Assembly (NCBI RefSeq): GCF_025602895.1 | Contig: NW_026516360.1 | Coordinates: 26,003-90,002 of the forward strand | Length of the DNA stretch: 64,000 nt | Origin: Polychytrium aggregatum | Lineage: Eukaryota > Chytridiomycota > Chytridiomycetes > Polychytriales | Reading direction: 5' to 3' | In this document: positions 44,998-56,700 of the stretch, one piece after another | Numbering within the stretch: position 1 is the stretch's first letter | How the letters are laid out: every line of letters begins with the position of its first letter | Position numbers and translations under genes: made by a program | Notes under the pieces: model-generated | Told to the model about the DNA's origin: nothing | Database searches by the model: none | Seen by the model: only the letters and a program-made list of their open reading frames with translations

Positions 44998-47900
44998 ATG
45001 CTCAGAGCCTTCTCCTGCTGTTTCGGAGGACTCGCAACCCCACCCAAGGACCGAGATGTCCCCTCGCAGACCCCTGTCTCCCAACAGCCAAAGCTCCCTT
45101 CCCAACCCGATCCCTTGGGTCCCTGGCTCCATCCCGTCGAGTGTCTCGTCAACACTGCCCGCGACGAGCCTGATTCCCTCCTGATCAACACTTACGAGAA
45201 CGGTGCCTCGGAGCTACTCAGCTATCTCCAGGTGTGGAAGCAAGCCTATTCCATCGCCCAGGCCCTCAAGGCTCTCCCTGGCTGGAACGACGACGGCCAC
45301 GACGTCATCGGCACCTTCTGTGAGGCCGAATCCAGCTGGGCGATCTACTCGTTCGCCGTGTGGATGCTGGGCAAGTGAGTATCGGCTGGGATAGTGAGAT
45401 GCTGTGATGTGGAGTCGTGAATATTGATTCAAGCAAGGGACATGTTCAACCCTTGTTCCGTGCCATGTCAAGGGTCGAGTCTCACCTGTCCTTTGAACTC
45501 CATCCAGGAAAACACTCAACTTTGCCCTCAACCTGCCTCCTGCAGCCCGCAGGGCCCTGTGCGAGAGGTATGTCCCTGCCATGTTGTCGTGAGGATGAGC
45601 AGGCTGGTCCGGGGGTTGAATCGAGCCAGCTATGCACGATCCCGATCTGACACTCACATCACCAACCGACAGACATGCAATCAAGTACATTCTCTACCAC
45701 CACACCAAGCCCGGCCGTACCGAGGGTGTGACGCTGGTCGATGCCGCCGCCTTCCCGCCGCTGGACGACATTCCATCTCCGTCCCTCGAAGTCTGTGAGC
45801 CTCTCGATGAGTTTGTGACCCTTCAGTGCACTTCCGGGACAACAGGTAAGCAAGCTTGTTCATGAGTCGGATGAAGCAGCGACACACTTGACTGAGGAGT
45901 GAAGGTTGGAAATGAAGAGAGTTGTGTCGATCACTCCGAACAATTGATAACCCTGATTCGATATGGAATAATCCTCAGGCACCCCAAAATCGTGAGTATC
46001 TCAAGATTGTTGCGATTGAATCATACGTGACCTACAGCCCGCTCATCATCACCCCTTCATGTCAATGCTCACCACCGTTCCAGGTATCCCTATTCGCACA
46101 AGGGTGCCGTTAGCCATCGAAGCTCGGTCGCTATTCCATATTGTAGCGGTGCGATTTGTCAGGTAAGGTTGCGGAGCATGGCAGACTAGTGATTGTTGGA
46201 GCACAGCATCGCCCTCGCTAATCGACCCTGGTGGGCAGCTGCCGTCGTTTGTTGCCACTATCAATAGCCTGCTGTGTGCAACGAATCTCAAGGGATCGGT
46301 TTGGATGCCTGAGCCCACGCCCAACACCGTCGACAAAGTCAAGAGCATGATCAGAATGCTGGACGATGGCGTGTCGTACCTTTACCTGGTGAGCTGTCGA
46401 ATCTGTCCCGGAGGAGTTGTTCACGATATGGATACTAACGCACGATGCTGCCCTGTTGAACTCTGCCGTCAGACCCCTTCTTACATGAAGGTGATCATCA
46501 GTGTGGCCCAGTCGCAGAATCCCGATGTCAAGTGGGAGAAAACCAGAATCATTGGCTTGGGCTCCGAGTTGGTGCCTTCGAGCATCATCCAGATCACTCG
46601 GCAGGTCTTTCCAAATGCTGATATGGTGTCGGTATACGGATCAAGTGAGGTAGGCCCACCAGCAACATATCGTATTGAGCAGGAGCAAGTTGCGCACATC
46701 CACCTTCTCATCTTGCTTCCAACTCCAGTCGCTCCTGATGGGTGCTCTCTCGGTAACACGCCTTCGTGCCAAGGAGGACATCGAAACAGACAAGCTGGTC
46801 TACAAGCTCATCAACCCCAAAGTGCGCTGTCTCCTCTTTGACGAGGAGGGCAACATTGTCGACCAAAGTGTCTCCAAGAGTGGTGTGCTCGTTCTGGCTG
46901 TCGACAAGGATGACCCCATCAAGGACCATCCCAACTTTGTCAACGCCGATCCCGGCAACAAACTCGCTTCGTTCGGCTTCCTCGAAGATGGCTCACCTCG
47001 AATCTGCACCATGGACTGGGTCGAGATGGTTGGCGAGAACCAGTTCACTGTCGTCGGAAGGTGAGTCAATGGCTGAGTGTTGCATCTCTCGTTGATGGCG
47101 AATGCATATCTGGCATCCTGAGGACACATCCAACCACTGCATCCCGAGTACTCACCCCATCCATTCCCTCACTCCACACCATCACTCCAGATTCGACCAG
47201 AAGATCAAGGTCAACGGCGTCTATGTCGACCTCAACGCCCTCGAGGAGCTGGCCAACGAAAACATGTCCAAGATCATCTCGGACTGTGCCTTCATCCAGA
47301 CCTCCGAGAAGATGATCGTGATGCTCTTTGTCCGCAGAAGGGGCTCTCAGGTCAACCCCACTCCTGCCGAGCTTCTGCAGCTGACCGAGGACATGTTTGC
47401 GCTGACGAACGTCGCCAAGTTCCCGATCCACAACTGCTTCGAGCTCGACGAGTTTCCCTTCAACGACTCGGGCAAGCGCGACCTCAAGAAGCTCAGGCGC
47501 ATCGCCGAGAATGTCGATCAGTTCGGCAAGTCGGTCGAGTACCCTCGTTTGAAACTCGCCAACACTCCCCTGTCCCGCACTGCCGCCAATATCTCCACAC
47601 TTGGAAGCCAGATCATCGACAACCCCGCCCTCGACGGCCGCAACTACTACATCGGCGGCGTCGGCTTTGACTCGCTGAGTGTCGGTCGTCTGGCCCTCGC
47701 CATCAAGGACGAGTTCAATGTCGAGATATCGCCACTGATCCTGCTGTCGAACGGAATGACACCGACTGATGTCGCCCAGCTGGTTGTCGACATCCTTGAA
47801 GACAAGCCCTTCATTCCCCCGACTGTTGATCTGGCTGCCGAGGCCGCCAAGCTCGACGATGCGAGTGTGACGGCCGAGGGTCTCCCTCCGTTTGTCTATC

Positions 47901-49332
47901 CCAAGGACCCTCGCGGCATCGTCCTGACCGGTGCCACTGGCTTCCTCGGTGCCTTCCTGGTCTTTGAGCTGGCCCACAAGTTCCCTCGGGCCAAGATCTA
48001 CTGCCTGGACCGAGCCCCGACCGAGCAGGTGGCTGTCGAGCGCATCATCAGCACGGCTCAGAAGCTGGTCCTCGATCCGAGCCAGAGAGCCTTCCTCGAC
48101 CACAGCCTCAAGTCTCGACTCGTTGGACTGTGCGGCAACCTGTCCCAGGACAAGTGGGGACTCTCGGACGAGCGATGGAAGGAGATCAGCGAGGAGACCG
48201 ACATGATTGTCCACAACGGCGCCGAGGTCCACTGGCTGTTTGACTATGACAGACTCAGGGGACCCAACGTCCTCGGCACGACGACGGCCCTGAGACTGGC
48301 CACAACCCACCACCTGAAGCCGCTGCACTACATCTCGACCATCGGCACGATCCCGATGGCCAAGAAGGCAGACAAGCCGCTCGAGGAGAAGATCTACTCG
48401 GCCTGGAACATCTCTGGCGGCTATTCGCAGACCAAGTGGGTCTCTGAGCAGCTGGTCAACAAGGCACGATCGAGGGGAGTGCCTGCGACGATCATCCGCC
48501 CAGCCGTCATTGCTGGCGACAGCCATTACGGAGGTGAGTCGAATGTGGTGTGGTGTGGTGTGATGTGATGTGGTGTAGATGTCTCATTCGTCCCATGGAC
48601 TGGCCATGAATCGATGGTCTCGATTGTCAAGTGCCACTCATCCACCAACTGACACCAACTGACACTTTCACACCCTTCATCGCCCCAGTGTCCAACTCTG
48701 ATGACTACATCTGGCGATATGTCAAGGGATGCATCCAACTCGGTGTTGCTCCGTCGTATGCCACTCCCGTCGCCTTGACCATGGATCCCGTCGACCATGT
48801 CGCCAAGGTGGTTGCCGAGATTGCCGGCTCGGAGGAGTCCCTGTCCAAGTTTGTGTTCCACATCAGCGACTCGGAGCACAGGTGAGGAGTGTGTGATATG
48901 GTGTGATGTGGATATGGTGTGATATGTTGTGGTGTCGATGGTGGATCCCGACTCTGATTACTCACTCACTCACTCACTCACCACAGTGTCCTCTCCGAGA
49001 CCCGGCTGTTTGAGATTGTCAGGGACCATGGCTGGCCGATCCTGTTCGAGACCCGCGAGCAGTTCAAAGAGACATTCCACTCCCATCCCGCCGTCGAGAG
49101 CAACGCCCTGTTCCCGCTCATGCACATCATGATGGACATGTCCTTCAAGATCGACAACGCCAACACCCGCTCGATCTACCCGACTCCCTGTCCCTCGCTG
49201 GAGGGGGTTGTCGAGAAGTGTCTCAACTATCTGCACCACGTTCGCTTCTTGGGCGATCCCCTGGACCCGTCTTCGTCCTTCAAGATCAAGTATCCCGAGA
49301 CCAGCGCGGTCACCCGCACCGGCCGCAACTGA
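44998..49332 (+). CDS. NRPS-like adenylation-carrier-reductase (carboxylic acid reductase type)
   Basis: Multi-exon. Clear exons: 44998-45374, 45508-45567, one from about 45672 ending at the core motif TSGTTG, 46239-46388, 46473-46649, 46729-47060, 47191-48533, 48689-48881 and 48987-49332. Two joins around 45958-46162 are not fully resolved. The adenylation domain shows TSGTTG-TPK, MVSVYGSSE and a lysine motif DQKIKVNG. The carrier domain has the phosphopantetheine Ser in GGVGFDSLSVGR. The reductase domain has NAD(P)H-binding TGATGFLGAFLV and the catalytic pair in GGYSQTKW. Such A-T-R enzymes activate a carboxylic acid with ATP, load it on the carrier and release it as an aldehyde or alcohol. 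The substrate cannot be read from the sequence. The aminoadipate reductase Lys2 shares the layout, but this protein diverges in motif details. Confidence 0.85.
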
Positions 49333-50417
49333 GGCCCGATGCACCACGGCGATGTGGATTGGAGACTCTGAATGCCTCATAATCTTGATAATATCCCGTG
49401 TTTCGTGTCTCTTGTTCTATTTGGATCTGTCGTCTCTACCTTTTCTTCCAGATGTGCCTTGTCTCCCGTTTCCTTTTCCTGTCCGTTGCTTCCTTTGGTG
49501 ATCCCAGTGATGGATGGTTTGCTTCGACTGGCGTGTTAATGCGCTCCGCAACACGCTGTTCCATTGACTACTTCGTTGGCCGTGTGCCCTTGCGCACCTC
49601 TGCCAGCGAGGGTCTCAGAAGCGCAATCGAAAATGGACTTCACCCCCCTCCATGAACAACCATGTGAGCCCAAGGGGGTTTCGGAAGTTGGAGGATTGCG
49701 TACTCATCAGCGGCACTCAGCACACAACTGTTTCGATGGCTGAAAGCGGAAAAGACCAGCAGTGTATTTGGCAAAGATCATGGCGTTGGAGATGGGAGTA
49801 TCAACATCGGTCCATATCGTGGGCGGGAGAGGATCTTGAAACTACCGTGCAATCAACGTAAATGATAGCGGAATGATGGAGGTGAGAGAGGAGGAATGCA
49901 GTACTGATAACGGGAAAACATGCGCTATTGACGTAGAAGCAAGAGAACATCAGAAGAACCAGCGGAGCGTGGGTGGGTGGGAGGCTTCGGTTTGGCATGC
50001 AGCAACACATGGTCGGCAGATGATCGGGGCCGACCAACCGAGGTGGAGTCGCTCGATCCCATCCCTGAGCTTGTCCAGATACCGAGAACGACATGCTCAG
50101 GAGACGAGGTTGCCTTGAGAGAGGAGCACTAGATCTCGTAAGCCCATCCCGATGGTTCACATTCATGGAGCAGCCGCAATCAGGGGGGGGGGCGCTACGG
50201 GAGAGGGTTGAACGCGTGGCAGGTAAACCGGCATTGGGGACACAATGGAATCGGTGTGGGAAACGACGACGTCTCCGGCTTGGCAGGCGGGGGGGGGGTT
50301 GTGACAAGCGGCTTCGCAAAAGGACGTGGACGAGACGGCAGCAGTGGCCAGCATCGGGAGGACAGAGAAGCGGGGGTTTGGACCCGCACAAGGCGGCAGA
50401 TTGGCCGGCAGCTATCT
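49333..50417. other. Intergenic, no gene recognised
   Basis: Convergent spacer between the reductase and bZIP genes. G homopolymers lie near 50186 and 50290. Only low-complexity or shadow frames were seen. Confidence 0.5.
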
Positions 50418-51355
50418 TCACGAATAGTTCAGCGACGAGTCCCAGGACATGGGCGGCGAGTCGTAAGGCAGAGTCAGGTTCTGGAGCTTGCGCAGGCTGC
50501 AGTTCTCGCGTTCGAGCGACTCGATGCGGTCCTTGAGGGCTTCGTTTTCACGGACGAGCGACGAGAAGCGAGTGAGCTGCTCGGGCTGGACGATCTGTTG
50601 GGTATAGCTGACGGCGGCCTCGAGTTCCTGGATGCGGGAGAGCAGGTCCTGGACGTATCGTTCCTTGCGCTCGCGGAAGGCACGCTGGGCGGCACGGTTC
50701 TGGGCGATGCGTTTGTTCTGGGGCTCGGTGAGGGTCGGCTTGCGCCCGGGCTTTTTCTTGCCGTTAGCGACGTACTTTGGCACCAACGGGGTGATGGCTG
50801 GGGATAGGAAACACAGCGGCAGGATTGGCGTCGAGGACATTTGCGGATTGGTGTCGATGGTGGTGGTGGTGGGAGGTGGCATAGGTGGGTTCGAGGATTC
50901 AGCAGGGCCAAGCCGAGGGAGGGGCGAAAGGATGGGAAAATTAGCCGGAGCGAGGAGACATGAGGCGGGCGGAGCACATGAGACAGAGAGGGATCGTTTG
51001 GAGCCACGAGGAGGCATCGCAAGCCCGGAGCAAGCCCGTTGCAATCCCGTTGCAACGAATTACAAGCCAAGAGCGGAAGGGTGACATGCGTGCATGCGTG
51101 CATATGCGTGCATGCGATCGGAGTATGGGTGGCCATGCAGAGAGACTTACGGGTGCCGAGGGGCAGCGGGAGCGAGATAGCAAAGGGGTCGGAATCCTTG
51201 GCCGAGAGCGGCGGAATCAGCAGGCCGGGTGGGCTCGGAGGAGCGCTGGAGACTGGCGAGGCATTGAAGAGCGTCCAGTCCGAGTCGACCGGCCACTCGA
51301 GGCTGGTGGTCGCGAGGACCCGGGGATCGTCGAGGAAAAGCGTCGCGGTTTGCAT
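50418..51355 (-). CDS. Yap/Pap1-type bZIP transcription factor
   Basis: Two exons, 51151-51355 and 50418-50797, joined in phase to 194 aa. The N-terminus is acidic and Pro-rich. A basic region, KRIAQNRAAQRAFRERKERY, carries the N-x-A-A-Q-x-x-F-R signature of AP-1-like fungal bZIPs, followed by heptad leucines (DLLSRIQELEAAV, then LKDRIESLERENCSLRKL). It should bind DNA as a dimer in stress responses (family knowledge). It lacks the long cysteine-rich C-terminal redox domain of Yap1, so oxidant sensing like Yap1 is unlikely. Confidence 0.85.
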
Positions 51356-53739
51356 GATGGGACGGGGATAGTTGTGGAGAGCAAGGCAGGCTGGATAGTG
51401 GGGGGATTAGCTAGACTGGGGAATAATTAGACTCGATAGTGGGTATTAGACTGGATGGGACCGAGTGTGATGGCGGGGCAGGGCTGCGTTGCAATAGAAT
51501 TGCCAGAATGCGCATCGATCGACGGGAAGGAAGGACACCCTGGCGTATTTATACGCCAAGCGTAGTATGCCAAGCGCAGAGGACCAGTGCGAAGGAGTTA
51601 TCGAGAACAACGGCGGAACAAAGCGGCGGGCGCTGGTTGGCCCGCGGTGCCGAGAGCGGAAATATCAGCAACCTTGCTGGGCCACGGGGAGCGGGAGGGG
51701 CAGCCGGGCGGGTGTCGTGGGTGCGATGGCGGGATGGGCGGATGGTTGGTTGGATCGGCGTGGGCGACGGTGTGAATGGCGAACGGCCTGGACGGTCGTC
51801 AAGATGGTCGTCAAGATGGTCGTCAAGATGGTCGTCGAGATGGTCGTCAAGATGGTCGTCGGATGGTCGTCGGATGGTCCTCCAGTTGCGCAATTGCAGC
51901 GATGCATTCGATTGCCGTCGCCAATTCGCCATTGAACAACAACACCACTTGGCAATTCAATTGGGCAACTACACCACTTGACAATCCAATTGAACACCGG
52001 CAATCGACAGCAGCAATCGACAGCAGCAATCGACAGCGGCAATCGACAGCCCCCGAACAACATCGGAAACAGTCGCGGCGGACAGGTTTCGCCGATTAGC
52101 CTGGCCACGGACAAGGCACATGCGCAAGCGACATGGGATGCACAGTCGGCGTCGCTGGCCCGTTCCCATGGCGTCGATCGTGGCTGTTTCGCATTGGCTT
52201 TGCCGTTGCGCTGCCAAGGAGCGTCCTGGTGGGGCCGTGGGGTCTCGCAGCCGATGCCGCCGGTGGTCGATGGTTCTGGTGGTCGATGGTCGATGGTCTG
52301 CAAGATGATGGATCCACTCGCAGCGCCGTCGCCAGCACCGCCAAGGCCATCGCCATGATCGCCAGCATCGACGGCCGTTGGCGCTCCCCGGCCCATCTCG
52401 GCAGCGGCCTGATCCTCCCCCGCTCGCATCGCCCTCTCCCATCGTGATCCTTCGCGCGGCTTCTCTCGGTCTCCCTTTTTCCCGCACCGTCGGCCTGGCG
52501 TCGCCCTGGCTGGGCCATTCGGATGACATATCGCACAACGCAGGCCGCCATGCCGATCACATCATGCCCAGCCACGCCCCACTTCATGCCTTTGGAGCCC
52601 AGCAGTCGTCGGTGGGCAAATATGTCATCCGAGCCCGCGGCGCCGCTTGGACTGCTGCGTTCCCAATGCGAGTGCACATCTGATACTATTGCATAACCAC
52701 AGCGAGTGCACATCGTAAACCGTTGCATATCCACACCGAACACACCGAACACACCAAACACACCGAACACACCGAACACACCGAACACACCGAACACACC
52801 GAACACACCGAACCCACCAAACACATCGAATGGCGAATCCGTCACATTCAGCGCTTTGGATTTCAAATCCAAATCGTGTCACGACCGCTGCGCAGCACGT
52901 CCGAAGCCGTCCACGTGGCGCAACCGGATCCACACACACTCGATCTGGCTCACTCGATCCGCACACACTCGATCCGGCTCACTCGATCCAACAAGCGCGC
53001 CTGTGTGCCCAGCCACGCGCGCGTGCACTTTCCTAATCCAGATCCTGTGCCACACCCCCACAAGGCCCCCTGTCTGCCCGCCGAGTGCTCTGTCCTGCTG
53101 ATCCCGTGCCGGCTGTCTGCGCCTCCTTTGTCCGCTGTCTGTGAAACATCACCCGCATTGTTTTGCCGTTGGCACAGTGGCACCAGCCGCAACAGCCCTC
53201 CCAAACGCATCTCGTTCCCACCCCTGCATCTCCCATATCGATTCTTCACCAATAGATCCGCTCTTCATTGCCATGTCCGTTCTGCATCAACCGGTCCATG
53301 TCCATCATCGCGTTCGATTCTCCCTTCGTTTGTTCATCACATCCAGGTCCAGGTGTCTCGGCTGTGGGCCCCACTTTCACCAGTCCAATCTCCCGCAATG
53401 CATCAATATCAGCACCCCCCAGTTCCGGTTCCTTCTTGCTGATTGCCTCATGCTGTCTCACCAACGACACCGCCGTCCTTGATTCCGTTTGCCTTCTAGT
53501 CCCCGTGTGTCGCCTCCCAGCCCAAACAAACACGGCTTCACCGTCGATCGCGACCATGGATCGCGGTCCGCGAAGCGACCCGCTTGCCTCGCCGACTGAA
53601 ATCGCCCTCGCCTCGGCTGTGCCTTCTGGGCCGGCAGCGCTATATCTTCCTCGTCGCTCGGACGCTTCCTTCCCTCTTCACCCTTATCCCATCACTCCCC
53701 GGGGCCAACTGCCGCTGCCCGGTTCCGCTTCTCTCTGGG
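51356..53739. other. Intergenic stretch rich in minisatellites
   Basis: Repeats: 12-bp GGTCGTCAAGAT units at 51796-51880; 15-bp CAATCGACAGCAG-like units at 51998-52048; CACACCGAA nonamers at 52733-52812; GATCCG(C/G)ACACACTC-like units near 52920-52990. Frames across these are repeat artefacts. 53200-53739 is CT-rich and lies upstream of the TIR-ankyrin gene. No gene recognised. Confidence 0.55.
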
Positions 53740-56700
53740 ATGCCCAGTTTTATGTCTTGGTTTGACTCGTCCTCTCCTGAGGCGGGCAAGCCCCTCGACG
53801 ACTCGGCCGCTGGCCTGCTTGGTCGTCTCCTCAGCCTCGAGGAAGTCCGCTACATCCACGAAGTCGAAAGGGTAATGGTCTGCTGCATCGTGCTGCAGTC
53901 CTGGTGGCATCCACATCTCTGCCTGCGACTCTGACATCTTCTGCACTCCCTTTGTCTGCTCTGATCCAGGATGCCCGCTTTCTGCAGCAGTACGAGGTAA
54001 GTCCTGGCGCCTTGGCGTACCCAGAGAGGGATCGAAGAACACCCATTACCGCCGTGCCGAGCCCACTGCATCGCCCTGCTGATCTTGCCGGCTTTTCGAT
54101 TCGCAGGCCACCCGCGCTTCGCTCGGCAGAATCGTGAGTAGCCTTCTGTCTTGCTTTCTGTTGCTGTTGGCTGGGCAGATTACGGTGAACCTGGGGCGTC
54201 GATGGGCTTGTGTTGTTCCTTCGTTTCCACTCCATACATTTCCATATTCCCTATTCGATGTACTCCATTGGCCAGTCCATCCAGTCCATCCAGTCCATCC
54301 AGTCCATCCAGTCCATCCAGTCCATACATGTCGGCAATCCACACATTGCTATGTGTGCCCTGCTGCTGCCTCATCTTCGCTCACATTCCTGTCGCTTGAA
54401 CTGTCGCCAACCAGGAGGGTCTCCTCACCGAGTTCGTCCAGGCCGCCAGGGCTCGTCCAGCCACCGGCCCTATCGTCGACTCCTTCCCCGCCCCGGTCGG
54501 TATCCCAGTTGCCCCTGTCGTTGCAACCCAGAGTCGAGACATTGGTTCCCAGCAAGCCGAGTCAGTGGAGCCTCCCGTTGCCGACGAAGCTCACGACTCC
54601 CAGCCGAAAGGTGTCGAGCCTGCCGCTCCGGTCGCCCAGCCTCCTACCAAGACCGATGCCGATGCCGACGACCACGACCACGACGCCGCCGATCCGGCCC
54701 AACCGCCTCGTGACAAGGTCTTCATCAGCTACTGCTGGAAGAACAGCAAGTAGGTTGCCCTACCTCGGTAACGTTGTCTCCAGTCCCCTTGGCGAGGTCT
54801 AATCATAGTCTTCCGCCCCTTCATTTCTCCACCATCCCAGGGCCCAGGTGGAAAAGGATGTCCAGGAGACCCGAGGCTCCGAGCAGTTGATCAAGCTGGC
54901 TGGATTGTAAGTGTGATATCCATCAGCTTCGTTGCTCTGTTCGTTTGACATATTGCCTCGGTGGTGGCTTCATGAATTGCGCCGCGATTGCCTCCCCGTT
55001 GGTATCTCATTTCGCCGACAAGAATCAAGCTCACCGTCCGCCGTTGCACTCGTCTGCCGTGTCTCCAGATTCGATCCCAGAGACCTTGCACGCGATATCA
55101 CGAGCACGGGCAAGTACCGTGCCTGGCTCGACATCAACGAACTGGGCATCGGTCGCCAGGGCGAGCTGTTCGAAAACCTCGCTCACGCCTTGGTCAATGA
55201 AGGTAAAGCCGACTGCATGGACATACAGCTCCACTCTCTGGACTCATCCCCTCCCCCTCGTTCATATACTCATCTATCTCGTCATCGTCCGTACAGCTGC
55301 CATCGTCGTTGCCCACATTTCAGATGAATACGCCGCCAGCAAAAACTGGTGAGGATCTATGTCTTGGTCTGCATTGTGTCCTGTCCTGTGTCCTGTGTCC
55401 TGTGTCCTCATATATATATGTATATATTGACCCTGCCTCCCCTCCCCAGCAAACGCGAGTTTCAGTTCGCCTCCAACCACAACATCGAAATCATCCCTGT
55501 TATCGGTACGTATGTCCGGCACCCTATTATTCTTGTGCAAGAACGGAGACATCCTTCCCCACCTTTTGAGATGGGCTGACTCACATTCTTGATGGGATCG
55601 TTCATCTGGGGTTTGGACAGTGGGTGCAACGGACGCAATGAAGAAGGAAGTCTACTCAGGCTCCAACGCACCTAAGGACCCGTAAGTGCAGATTTGTCTC
55701 TGTATTTGCAATGCAAACGAGGAGCGTGTATCACTCCAAGCGCCACTGCTGATACCCATGTCCATCCAATTCACTCATGTCCATCCAATTCGCCCAATCC
55801 ATAGTAAACTCCCGTCGTGGCGCGACAGTGGCATTGGTATCCAGATCTGCAACGATCTTTATAAGGATGCCGTCGTCGACAAGCCCGAGGTCGCCGCCAA
55901 CCGCCGCAACGAGCTCATCGGAATCATCCACGAAAAGATGGACAAGATCATGTCTGAGCGCCGCCGTCTCGAGGCCAACAAGAAGAAGACCTTCCAGGAG
56001 TTCAATACCCTCTGGGAAGCCGCCGAAGTCGGCGACATCCGCGCTCTGCAGTTCATCGTCGGCCGCAGCCCCGACTTCAACATCAACGAGTCCAACCCTG
56101 TCAATGACATGACCGCCCTTCACTACGCTGCCAAAAGCAACAACAAAGAGATTTGCGAGTACCTGATCCGCTTCCGCGCCAAGGTCAACCTGCGAACCAA
56201 CGAAGGCAAGACTGCCATGTTCTTGGCTGCCGAGCAGGGCCACGTCGACATTGTCAACTTCCTCCTCAGCAAAGACGCCGACCCCGACATTCCCGACAAC
56301 TCCAGCAACACGCCCTTCTCGGTCGCCTGCCAGAACCCGCACATTGAAGTTGCCAAGGCCCTCCTGGCCAACCCAATGCTCAACATCAGCGTCCGCAACA
56401 ACCTCAACGAGATGGCCATTCATCATGCCTGCGCGTCTGGAGAGACCGAGATCGTCCAGATCCTACTCGACCGCGGCTGCTCGCTCTACGCCAAAACTTC
56501 GACGTCGATGACCCCGCTCCTCTGCGCCGTCGCCGAGGGACACGTCGACATTGTCAAGCTCCTCGTCGAGCGCGGCGCCAGCCTCAAGGACCAGGATAAC
56601 AACGGTTACACTCCTCTCATGCTAGCTGCCTTTGAAGGCCAGCTCAAGGTTGTCGAGTACCTGACCAGCATCGGCTGCACCGTGGTCCAGGGCTTCGCCA

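Noticed and set aside
47066-48526. 486-codon minus-strand ORF
   Set aside because: Antisense to the carrier-reductase exon, whose plus-strand frame has the real catalytic motifs.
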